From Jiangella ureilytica (GTDB lineage: Bacteria; Actinomycetota; Actinomycetes; Jiangellales; Jiangellaceae), in contig NZ_SMKL01000058.1 of assembly GCF_004348545.1 (NCBI RefSeq), positions 1-39,868 of the forward strand: a DNA stretch of 39,868 bases. The letters run 5' to 3'. The translations under genes and the position numbers were made by a program. Below, piece by piece: positions 30,602 through 38,177 of the stretch (positions within the stretch are counted from its first letter, which is position 1; the number at the start of each line of letters is the position of its first letter). The notes under the pieces are model-generated. The model saw nothing but the letters and a program-made list of their open reading frames with translations. It was not told the origin of the DNA and ran no database searches.

Positions 30602-33227
30602 TCCGGCTCGGGCCATGGCCGGCCACCTGCTCTGGTCGCGCGGGGGAACCGTGTGGGCGACCTGGCGGCTGCAGGCGCTGCCCTACGGGTTCCGGCCCGA
30701 CAAGGACAAGCACAGTGTGCGCGCCGCGCACCAGGCGCTGCTGCGCGCTCTGCCGGGCGAGGCGCTGCTGGTGGGCGCCTGCGCGGCGCTCGACCCCGCC
30801 GCCATCGTCGAGCGCATGATCACCGGCATCCCGCTCGAGCACTGCCCCGAGTGGGCCGCCGAGTGCGAGGCCACGCTCGACACCCTCGACGAGCTGGCGC
30901 TGGGCCAGCGGACGTTCTGGCTGAGCGTGCCGTTGCGCAACGGCGGCCGGTTCGGCAACCTCGGCGAGTCCTTCCACGCCGCCATCGACGACTTCCGCGA
31001 TCAGCTGGCGCTGCCACGGGCGGGCATCTCGCCGGCCGAGCTCAAGGTGCGCACCGAGCAGGCGCGCAAGGTCGAGCTCGGCATCCCGGCCGTGTTCCGG
31101 CCGCGCCCGGCCACCGTCGCCCAGCTGGTCTGGCTCTACCAGCACACGCTGCAGCGCGGCCTGTTCGCCGACATGGATCTGCCCGAGACCCGCGCCGACC
31201 ACGAGGCCGCCGTCGTGCCCCGGCACGGCGTGCTGTGGCCCGACGCCCTCATCGACGAGGGCGGCCAGTCCGAGCTCGACCGCCGTCAGCTCAAGAGCTG
31301 GAACCCGCTGCGCCGCAAGTACGTCAAGATCACCCAGCCCGACCAGCCCGACGCCGTCTCCTTCCAGGGCCTGCTCGCGCTCGCCGACACCCCGGCCGAC
31401 GGCATGGTCTTCCCCGGCGGCGAGTACCTCGGCCGGGTCGACGACGCCGGGCTCGACGTCGACTGGGCGGTGCGGCTGCACACCCGCACCCGTGAAGAGG
31501 TCATCGCCCGCAACCGGCGCGCCGTCGCCAACCTCAACGACCAGTTCCTCCAGCAGGAGGGCCAGCTCACCACCGGCATGCACGCCATCGAGCGGTCCGC
31601 CCGCGACCTCGCCGAGTACGAGGCCCTGCTGTCCGCAGACGATCTCGAGGTCGAGGTCGAGGCCACCGTCATCTTCTGCGTGGCCGGGCGCACCGGCGAG
31701 CAGGTCATGGAGCAGGCCAAGGAGCTGCAGGCCTTCTACGGCGCCTCGGGGTTCAAGCTCACGCACCCGCTGGGCAACCAAGAGGACCTCTGGTGGGCCA
31801 TGCTGCCCGGCACCCCGCTGGCGAAGTCGGTGCGCGAGTTCGCCCAGATCACCACGTCGCACTCCTTCTCCGCGTCGGTCCCGGTGGTCACCTGCGACGT
31901 CGGCGACACCAAGGGCAGCCTGCTCGGCCTCAACATCTCCACCGGCCAGACCGGCGTCGTCCACCACGACCCCGCGGGCGCCACCACGCGGCTCGACGTG
32001 TCCGGGTCGCTGGCCATCGCCGGCGAGCTGGGCGCCGGCAAGTCGGTCGCGCTGAAGAAGATCGCCGCCGACACCGTCGACCGCGGCGGCCGGTTCATCG
32101 CGCTCGACCGCACCGAGTCCGGCGAGTGGGTCACCATGGCCCGCGCGCTCACCACCCCCACCGTCGTCTCCGTCGTCGACCCGACCATGAGCATGGACCC
32201 GCTCCGGGTCTTCGACCGGCACACCGGCTCCCGCGTGGCGCAGTCGTTCCTCACCCCGCTGCTCAACGTGTCGCCGACGTCCGAGCGCGGCGTGCTGCTG
32301 TCCGACGTGCTCGAGGTCGGCTACCTCGCCCGGCACGGCATCCGCGGCCTCGGCGACCTCACCAAGCATCTGCTCGAGAGCTGCACGCTCGACGGCGCCT
32401 ACGAGCTGGGCCGGCTCATGAACGTGTTCGCCCGCAAGGAGTTCGGCCGGGTCATCTTCGACACCTCGCTGCCGCCGGTCGAGCTGAGCGACCGCGCCAT
32501 CGTGTTCTGGACCCGCACGCTCGAGCTGCCCGACCGCGACGAACTGCAGCATGCGCACCTGTTCGAGCAGATGAAGCTCGAGAAGATCTTCGGCCGGGCC
32601 ATGTATGCGCTGATGGCCAGCATGGGCCGGCAGGTCTGCTTCGGCGACCGCTCCGAGCTGGCCCTGTTCATCGTCGACGAGGCCCATCACGTCACCGCGT
32701 CGCCCGAGGGCGAGCGCGAGATCACCGTCTTCGTCCGCGACGGCCGCAAGCATCAGGCCGCCGTCGCGCTGGGCAGCCACGACCCCGAGAGCGACTTCGG
32801 CGACGCCACCCTGCGCGGCCTCATCCCCACCCGCATCCTCATGCGGCACCGCGACAAGACGCTGGCCAAGCGCGGCCTCAAGTGGCTCGACCTCGACCCC
32901 GAGGACGAGTCCCTGGTCGCGCTCATCACCGAGCACACCAGCCCGGTCGGCCCCGACGGCGTGCCGGAGATGCGCCGCGGCGAGGCGCTCATGCGCGACG
33001 CCCTCGGCAACGTCGCCCGCATCAAGGTCATGCCGCCGTCGCGGCCCGAGCGGTTCGAGGCCATGAAGACCTCCCCGCCCGAGGTCGTCATCGGGCAGCG
33101 ACAGAGCGCCGCCGGCCGGCTCGCCCGCGGCATGGCCCCCACCGTCCCCGAGCTCGAGGGCGGCGACGGGCCGGCCGAGCTCGAGGCGGGCCGGCCCGGC
33201 CACGCCGTCGGATCGCGGCCCGCATGA
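30585..33227 (+). CDS. virB4: VirB4-family type IV secretion ATPase
   Basis: Motor ATPase that energises assembly or transport in type IV secretion. The 880-residue product has the VirB4 N-terminal domain and a RecA-like C-terminal domain with Walker A GELGAGKS at about 480-487 and Walker B LFIVDEAHH around 694-702. Gln/Arg-rich motifs near ILMRHRDKTLAKRGLKWLDL follow. Possible starts are GTG 30585, ATG 30594 and ATG 30615; all have weak ribosome sites and translation is probably coupled to the TcpE-like gene. The stop overlaps the next ATG. No VirD4-type coupling ATPase is seen in the window. Confidence 0.92.
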   Translation: MKTMRSPARAMAGHLLWSRGGTVWATWRLQALPYGFRPDKDKHSVRAAHQALLRALPGEALLVGACAALDPAAIVERMITGIPLEHCPEWAAECEATLDTLDELALGQRTFWLSVPLRNGGRFGNLGESFHAAIDDFRDQLALPRAGISPAELKVRTEQARKVELGIPAVFRPRPATVAQLVWLYQHTLQRGLFADMDLPETRADHEAAVVPRHGVLWPDALIDEGGQSELDRRQLKSWNPLRRKYVKITQPDQPDAVSFQGLLALADTPADGMVFPGGEYLGRVDDAGLDVDWAVRLHTRTREEVIARNRRAVANLNDQFLQQEGQLTTGMHAIERSARDLAEYEALLSADDLEVEVEATVIFCVAGRTGEQVMEQAKELQAFYGASGFKLTHPLGNQEDLWWAMLPGTPLAKSVREFAQITTSHSFSASVPVVTCDVGDTKGSLLGLNISTGQTGVVHHDPAGATTRLDVSGSLAIAGELGAGKSVALKKIAADTVDRGGRFIALDRTESGEWVTMARALTTPTVVSVVDPTMSMDPLRVFDRHTGSRVAQSFLTPLLNVSPTSERGVLLSDVLEVGYLARHGIRGLGDLTKHLLESCTLDGAYELGRLMNVFARKEFGRVIFDTSLPPVELSDRAIVFWTRTLELPDRDELQHAHLFEQMKLEKIFGRAMYALMASMGRQVCFGDRSELALFIVDEAHHVTASPEGEREITVFVRDGRKHQAAVALGSHDPESDFGDATLRGLIPTRILMRHRDKTLAKRGLKWLDLDPEDESLVALITEHTSPVGPDGVPEMRRGEALMRDALGNVARIKVMPPSRPERFEAMKTSPPEVVIGQRQSAAGRLARGMAPTVPELEGGDGPAELEAGRPGHAVGSRPA

Positions 33228-35515
33228 GCGTCGCCACCGCCGCCGTCAACATCACCGCCCGGGCCTGCGAGGCCACGGACGGCAACGGCCTCGGCGACCA
33301 GCACCTCACCGCCGTCGGCACCTGCGAGGTGTCGGCGTTCCACGTGCAACTGGCACTGGCCGGTGGCATCACCGACCCGTTCCACCTGATCTTCAAGGTG
33401 CTCATGACGATCACCTGGGCGATCTACCAGTTCCAGGTCATCGCGCTGGCCTGGGTCACCGACTTCGTGCTCGGCATGACGTGGCTGAACTGGTTCACCG
33501 GCATCGCCGGCGACTTCCAGGACTCCGTCGCCGGCATGCTGTCGAACCTCAACGTGTACGTCGCCATGCTGACCATCACGGCGTTCGTCTGCATGTTGTG
33601 GATGGCCAGAGGCATGTGGGGGAAGGGCATCCTCCAACTCTTCCTGTCGCTGGTCATCGCCAACTACGCCGTCGCCGCCATCGCCTACAGCGAGAACCGT
33701 CCCGACAACAACCTCGCCCCGATCAACCCGATCTCCTGGCTCATCGGCAACGACGACACCCAGGACGGCCTGCTCTACGACGCCCGCGACACCGCCCGAG
33801 AGCTGGTCGGGCGCATCGTCTCCGACGACTCCTACTACTACGAGGGCGACGATCCGGGGCCCGATCAGGTCACGCCGGGGCAGAGCATCCTCGACACCTT
33901 CCTGTACCACCCGGCCATGCTGGTCAACTTCGGCTACATCCTCGACGGACAGTGCGAAGAGGCCTATGCCATCGCGCTGTCCCACGCCGGCAACGGCTCC
34001 ACGAAGGACGAGCTCCGAGACGCGCTGGGCGAACGCCGCGGCGCCGGCTCGGCCGCCGACGGTGTCGACACCGGCTCCGAGCTGACCGACCCCGGCACCT
34101 GGTGGGGCGGCACCGGCGACGAACCCGTCGACTACGACCCCGAGGTCTGGAAGGTCGTCGGCTCCTGCACCACCGACAACGTCGACGCCTACGCGAAGAT
34201 GGCCCGTCCCGACAGCTGGATGGCGCAGTTCGCGATCCAGCCGGCCGTCACGATCCTGGCGGTGCTCATCCTCATCATCGCCGGCGTGGTGTTCATCGCC
34301 GGCCTGTCCGCGCTGGTGCAGTGCGTGAAGCTGCTGGTCACGCTACTGCTCGCGATCCTCCCCGGCGGGGCCAGAGGTCTGCTCTGGCGCAACATCGGCC
34401 AGCTGTTCGCCACCGTGCTGATGATGATGTTCTGCATCCTCTTCCTCGGCGTGTTCCTGCACGTGGTGACCGACATCATGGCCTCCGGCGGCGCCCCCAT
34501 CGGCAACCCCGACGACCGCTCCGTCCGCTGGGCCGAGATCGGCAAGTTCATCCTCGTCGACCTCCTCCTGGTCGCCGGCATCGTCCTCTTCTGGCGTGGC
34601 CGCGGCGCCGTCCACGAGACCAAGGACCGCGTGGCCGCGGCCATGGCCTCCACGTTCAACTCCGGCGGTGGTGGCGGAGGCGGCGCCTTCGGCGGCAACG
34701 CCCTCGTTCCCGCCGGCGGCGGTAGCGGCCCGGGCGGTCTCCAGCGGGCGGCGGGCAAACTCAACGCGATGAGCGACGCCGCCCGCAACATGAAGGGCAT
34801 GGCCCGCACGGCCGGCCTCGCCTGGGCCACCGGCGGCGGCTCCCTGGCCGCCAAGGGCGGAACCCTGGCGGCCAAGAACACCGTCCTGCGCCGGGCGGCG
34901 CAGGGGGCGGGCGGCATGGCCCGGCAAGGTGCTGCCGCCCTGGGCGAGAGCAGCCGGAACGTGGCGCACACCGGCCTCGCGGCGGCTCGCCGCAGCCGCG
35001 TCGGCACCGAGCTCTCGCGCACCTCCACCCGGGCACGCGGCCGCATGCACCAGTTCGGCACCTGGTCCCAGAAGGGGGGCGCCTATGCGCGCAACGCCTA
35101 CCGCACGGGCATGCAGAGGATGGGAGAGCACGGGTTGATGCCGACAGACGTCTTCCGTCGCAATGCGCACCGGACCCGTCGACTCATGACCGAGGGCGCG
35201 GCGACTGCGGCCGGCGGCCGTTTCGGCACCGCTGACATGGCCAACCGCTCGTTCTGGGCGGGCAAGGACGTACGCGCGGCCGAGGTCCAGCGAGCCGTCG
35301 ACCGGAAGGCGCGGGCCGAGGCGGCCAAGAAGGCCTATGGCGACGCAGATGGGCGCCATCGTTCTGCGAAGGCCCAAGCCGACCTCACGCGCCGCCGGCA
35401 CATGGATCAGGCTGCGGAAGAGGCCGCCGAGCGGCGTAGTGCACGCGAGCGACGCCGAATGAGCCGAGACTTCGCCCGGCAGGAGTGGGAGAGCCGTCGT
35501 CGTGGCCAGTCGTGA
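33224..35515 (+). CDS. VirB6/TrbL-like polytopic channel protein with a basic C-terminal tail
   Basis: The 763-residue product has at least six membrane helices in the first 480 residues (for example VYVAMLTITAFVCMLWMARGMW, ILAVLILIIAGVVFIAGLSALV and LLLVAGIVLFWRGRG). A central extracytoplasmic loop contains cysteines. A Gly-rich hinge near 488-515 leads to a tail of about 250 residues very rich in Arg, Lys and Ala and predicted helical. This is the layout of VirB6/TrbL and TcpH proteins of Gram-positive systems. The ATG overlaps the virB4 stop (ATGA). Confidence 0.78.
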   Translation: MSVATAAVNITARACEATDGNGLGDQHLTAVGTCEVSAFHVQLALAGGITDPFHLIFKVLMTITWAIYQFQVIALAWVTDFVLGMTWLNWFTGIAGDFQDSVAGMLSNLNVYVAMLTITAFVCMLWMARGMWGKGILQLFLSLVIANYAVAAIAYSENRPDNNLAPINPISWLIGNDDTQDGLLYDARDTARELVGRIVSDDSYYYEGDDPGPDQVTPGQSILDTFLYHPAMLVNFGYILDGQCEEAYAIALSHAGNGSTKDELRDALGERRGAGSAADGVDTGSELTDPGTWWGGTGDEPVDYDPEVWKVVGSCTTDNVDAYAKMARPDSWMAQFAIQPAVTILAVLILIIAGVVFIAGLSALVQCVKLLVTLLLAILPGGARGLLWRNIGQLFATVLMMMFCILFLGVFLHVVTDIMASGGAPIGNPDDRSVRWAEIGKFILVDLLLVAGIVLFWRGRGAVHETKDRVAAAMASTFNSGGGGGGGAFGGNALVPAGGGSGPGGLQRAAGKLNAMSDAARNMKGMARTAGLAWATGGGSLAAKGGTLAAKNTVLRRAAQGAGGMARQGAAALGESSRNVAHTGLAAARRSRVGTELSRTSTRARGRMHQFGTWSQKGGAYARNAYRTGMQRMGEHGLMPTDVFRRNAHRTRRLMTEGAATAAGGRFGTADMANRSFWAGKDVRAAEVQRAVDRKARAEAAKKAYGDADGRHRSAKAQADLTRRRHMDQAAEEAAERRSARERRRMSRDFARQEWESRRRGQS

Positions 35516-35543
35516 GGCCTGGTGGCGGATACGGCGACTTGGA

Positions 35544-35573
35544 TTGCGCTCCACCTGCACGAATGCCTAGGCT
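35544..35573 (+). promoter_or_regulatory. Possible promoter for the DnaJ-domain gene
   Basis: TTGCGC (35544-35549), 18 nt, TAGGCT (35568-35573) in the 156-nt gap after the VirB6-like gene. It resembles a housekeeping promoter and lacks the GTCACA/CCTAC boxes; read-through from upstream is the alternative. Confidence 0.35.
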
Positions 35574-35671
35574 CGCATCGACCGAACGGGAGCCGGGGAT
35601 GTGGCAGGCCAGGACCGACGAGCCCGGACGGCTCAGCCACAGGGCGACCACGCACGGATCAGGCGGCAGCT

Positions 35672-36484
35672 GTGGCTGAGATCGACTACTACGACATCCT
35701 CGACATCCGCCCGACCGCGGGACCTGAGGAGATCAAGGCCGCCTATCACCGCGCCGCGCGGTCGGCACATCCGGATGCCGGCGGAACGGCGGGCATGTTC
35801 CGGCTGGTCACCGAGGCGTACCGGACACTCTCCGACCCACACCTCCGCGCCGCCTACGATGCTCGTTCCGGCGGCGACTCGACGCCGGCGAGCCCGGCGG
35901 GATTCGCGACCACCTCGGCGGAGCCCGACTGGGGCGAGGAGGTCCGCTGGGACGCCGGTGTGCCCATGAGCCACGGTCCGGATCTCGCCGACGAGACGCC
36001 GACGGGTCCAACGGAGCCCGAGGAGTTCGTCGACAGGCAGTTCGGGAAGCTGGATCGATGGATGGTGAGCGGCGCCGGACCGACCGTCCTGCGCTGGGCC
36101 ACAGTCATCGCGGTCGTGATCTATGCAGCCATCACGTATGTCCTCGTCGAGCGCCCCGACCTGGTGCGTCCCGATGCAGCCGGCGACGACGCCTGGGGGG
36201 ACCTGCTCGCCAACACCTCGGTGCTGCGGTTCATGCTGATCGCCTATGCCGTTCTCGCGCTGGGCGGCTACTTCGGCATCCTGTGGATCCCGTTGGCGAT
36301 CGTCCACGCGGCGACGTTCCTGTGCATCGTGGTCTGGTTCGTCATGTACTGGGGCATGGCGAGTGACACCGAGCGGGCGGGCTTCACGGTGATCGCCGCC
36401 CTGTGGTGCATGTACAGCGCAGTGATGGCCGCCGTGCCGCTGCTGCGCGAGTACCGATCCGACGGCGACGCCCAGCCGGCGTAA
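35672..36484 (+). CDS. DnaJ-domain membrane protein
   Basis: The 270-residue product has an N-terminal J domain (about 4-66, YYDILDIRPTAGPEEIKAAY with the HPD triad at 33-35), which would stimulate an Hsp70 ATPase. A linker follows, then four membrane helices (about 139-158, 184-205, 206-227 and 237-257). The Gly/Phe and zinc-finger regions of true DnaJ are absent. The GTG at 35672 fits the J-domain start, though its ribosome site is weak. Its place inside the T4SS-like locus suggests a membrane-tethered chaperone for substrates or assembly; this is inference. Confidence 0.83.
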   Translation: MAEIDYYDILDIRPTAGPEEIKAAYHRAARSAHPDAGGTAGMFRLVTEAYRTLSDPHLRAAYDARSGGDSTPASPAGFATTSAEPDWGEEVRWDAGVPMSHGPDLADETPTGPTEPEEFVDRQFGKLDRWMVSGAGPTVLRWATVIAVVIYAAITYVLVERPDLVRPDAAGDDAWGDLLANTSVLRFMLIAYAVLALGGYFGILWIPLAIVHAATFLCIVVWFVMYWGMASDTERAGFTVIAALWCMYSAVMAAVPLLREYRSDGDAQPA

Positions 36485-36487
36485 GGG

Positions 36488-37348
36488 TCAGGTGAGCTCG
36501 CCGCGGGCCGAGCCGCCGGACAGGGCGGGCGGGGAGTTCGCGGCGACAGCGCTGTCCTGCTCGTAGCTCGTCAGCTCCGCCACCTCGGCGGGGCCGAGGG
36601 CGGCGGTGAGCAGCTGGACGTGCCAGGGAGCCGCGGCCAGCGCGACCTCGGCCTGCGCCGTCGTCATGCGGCGGGGGACCTTGATCGAGCGGAGCGCGAG
36701 CAGCGCGATCACCGTGTCGGGGGAGGTGCGGAGGAGGCCGGCCTCGTGCAGGCGCGGGATGTCGTTGCGCACGCCCTGGTAGAGATACTCCTCGCTGACC
36801 AGCGGTTCGGGGACCGTGGTGAGGATCTGCCTGCGCACCGGCGCCGGCAGCACGTCGATGATCTCGGGCGCGTCCTCCTGGCCGGGCGACGCGTCCGGGC
36901 CGGGAGCAGGAGCGGCCTCGACGGGCACCATGCCGGAGCGCTGCCTCACCTCGCCCACGAACCGGTGCGTGCTGACTCCCAGGCGCCAGGGCGTGCTGGG
37001 CCGGAAGCGGTTGCCGTCCAGCGCGTGGAGGCCGCGCACCGCCTCGATCAGGACCAGCCGCGACCGGTCGACGGCCCAGGCGCCGGCCCGTTGGACGACC
37101 TCGCCGCCGCGGCGCCGGGTCCGCCGCGCGTTCGCCCCGGCCACGAACGGCTCCGCCGGGATGCAGCCGTGGCGCTCGAGCACCACCGTGACCTCGGGCG
37201 GGATGCGTTCCCAGCTGTGCCACGGCCGCTCCGCCGAACCGTCGAACGAGCCGTCCAGGGTCGAGGCGGACGGGCCCGCACCGGCATCGACCTCGGCAGG
37301 CGCGCGGGGGGAGAGGTCGCGGGAGGCGGAAGAGTGGTCGGCAGGCAT
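36488..37348 (-). CDS. Unknown protein, antisense to the T4SS-like locus
   Basis: The 286-residue product has no signal peptide, membrane segment or motif that I recognise. Residues about 40-140 are compact and basic (including ARRTRRRGG), followed by an acidic/proline linker and a helical C-terminal half (PAPVRRQILTTVPEPL, then LYQGVRNDIPRLHEAGLL and RMTTAQAEVALAAAPWHVQLL). That half could include a winged-helix-like region. The gene is leftward in an otherwise rightward locus and ends three bases from the DnaJ gene end, so the two are convergent. It shares a 126-nt divergent region with the YbjN gene. Confidence 0.72.
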   Translation of the reverse strand: MPADHSSASRDLSPRAPAEVDAGAGPSASTLDGSFDGSAERPWHSWERIPPEVTVVLERHGCIPAEPFVAGANARRTRRRGGEVVQRAGAWAVDRSRLVLIEAVRGLHALDGNRFRPSTPWRLGVSTHRFVGEVRQRSGMVPVEAAPAPGPDASPGQEDAPEIIDVLPAPVRRQILTTVPEPLVSEEYLYQGVRNDIPRLHEAGLLRTSPDTVIALLALRSIKVPRRMTTAQAEVALAAAPWHVQLLTAALGPAEVAELTSYEQDSAVAANSPPALSGGSARGELT

Positions 37349-37410
37349 CGCGTCCTCTGCGGGCGGTCGTGATCAGCACCACTCTAGTCACGGTCCGCCG
37401 CCGCCCCGGG

Positions 37411-37440
37411 TGTCACAGCCGGACTCCCCGCCGTACCTAC
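37411..37440 (+). promoter_or_regulatory. Shared promoter-like motif upstream of the YbjN gene
   Basis: TGTCACAG (37411-37418), 17 nt, CCTAC (37436-37440), then 34 nt to the ATG at 37475. Boxes, spacer and start distance match the site before the gene at 27942. Confidence 0.75.
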
Positions 37441-37474
37441 ACCACCAGAACCGGACGCGGAGAGGACTCGCGCG

Positions 37475-38083
37475 ATGAACGACACCAACGGGCACAGGCC
37501 GCGCAGCCAGCTCGATCGTCTCCGGGCCATGCCCGGCCCGCAGAAGTCGCTCGACGGCCGCAGCGCGGGCGCACTGCCGCCGGCCCGCAGCACGCCGGCG
37601 CCCGCACCCGCGTCCACAGCGGTGCCCGCAACGACGTCGCCGGGGCCGTTGGTCCCGCTCACACTCTCGGCGCTCACCGCCGTCCTCGACGCCATGGAGG
37701 CGAAGTACTTCGTCGACGGCGACGACGCGGTCGGCGGGGTCTGGGAGAACGGGTACTTCTACTTCTTCCTGCTGTCCGAGGACGGTGCCGACCCGGTCTT
37801 CCAGGTCTACGGCCAGTGGGAGCGCGCATTGCCCGTCGAGCTCTACACCCAGGCCGCCATCTTCGCGAACGAGTGGAACGCCGAACGTACCTGGCCGAAG
37901 GCGTTCGCCCGCTCCCTCGACGACGAGTCGATCGGCCTCTACGGAGAGCTCACGGTCGACTTCGGCCCCACGGTCACCCGCGACCAGCTCGACCGCGCCG
38001 TCAACGCCGGCCTGGCCAGCGCACTCGCCCTCTTCGGCGAGGCGGCGCTCACGTTTCCCGAGGCCGTCGCCATCGAGTTCTGA
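37475..38083 (+). CDS. YbjN-domain protein
   Basis: The 202-residue product has a low-complexity Pro/Ala N-terminal third and then a YbjN-like domain (about 62-200). It is an alpha/beta fold related to type III secretion chaperones, recognisable in LTAVLDAMEAKYFVDGDD, the aromatic strand GYFYFFLLSEDG and ALPVELYTQAAIFANEWNAE. Proteins of this family often act as small chaperones or stress proteins. It has its own promoter-like motif. A substrate-chaperone role for the secretion system is plausible but unproven. Confidence 0.78.
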   Translation: MNDTNGHRPRSQLDRLRAMPGPQKSLDGRSAGALPPARSTPAPAPASTAVPATTSPGPLVPLTLSALTAVLDAMEAKYFVDGDDAVGGVWENGYFYFFLLSEDGADPVFQVYGQWERALPVELYTQAAIFANEWNAERTWPKAFARSLDDESIGLYGELTVDFGPTVTRDQLDRAVNAGLASALALFGEAALTFPEAVAIEF

Positions 38084-38095
38084 CCCGGCCCGGCC

Positions 38096-38125
38096 TGTCA
38101 CAGAACGGGCCCGTCGCCGACCTAC
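38096..38125 (+). promoter_or_regulatory. Shared promoter-like motif upstream of the SLT/CHAP gene
   Basis: TGTCACAG (38096-38103), 17 nt, CCTAC (38121-38125), 52 nt before the ATG at 38178. A perfect 12-bp palindrome ACCTACGTAGGT (38120-38131) overlaps the downstream box, and ACGGGCCCGT (38105-38114) lies in the spacer. Confidence 0.72.
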
Positions 38126-38177
38126 GTAGGTGTCCGCCGCACGCCGCCGTGGCGGGCGCCCGGATGGAGGGCGGGGT

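Noticed and set aside
30444-33203. 919-codon open frame antisense to virB4
   Set aside because: Repetitive Gly/Val/Glu/Leu-rich translation mirrors virB4 codon bias; no domain, and the opposite strand encodes a clear ATPase.
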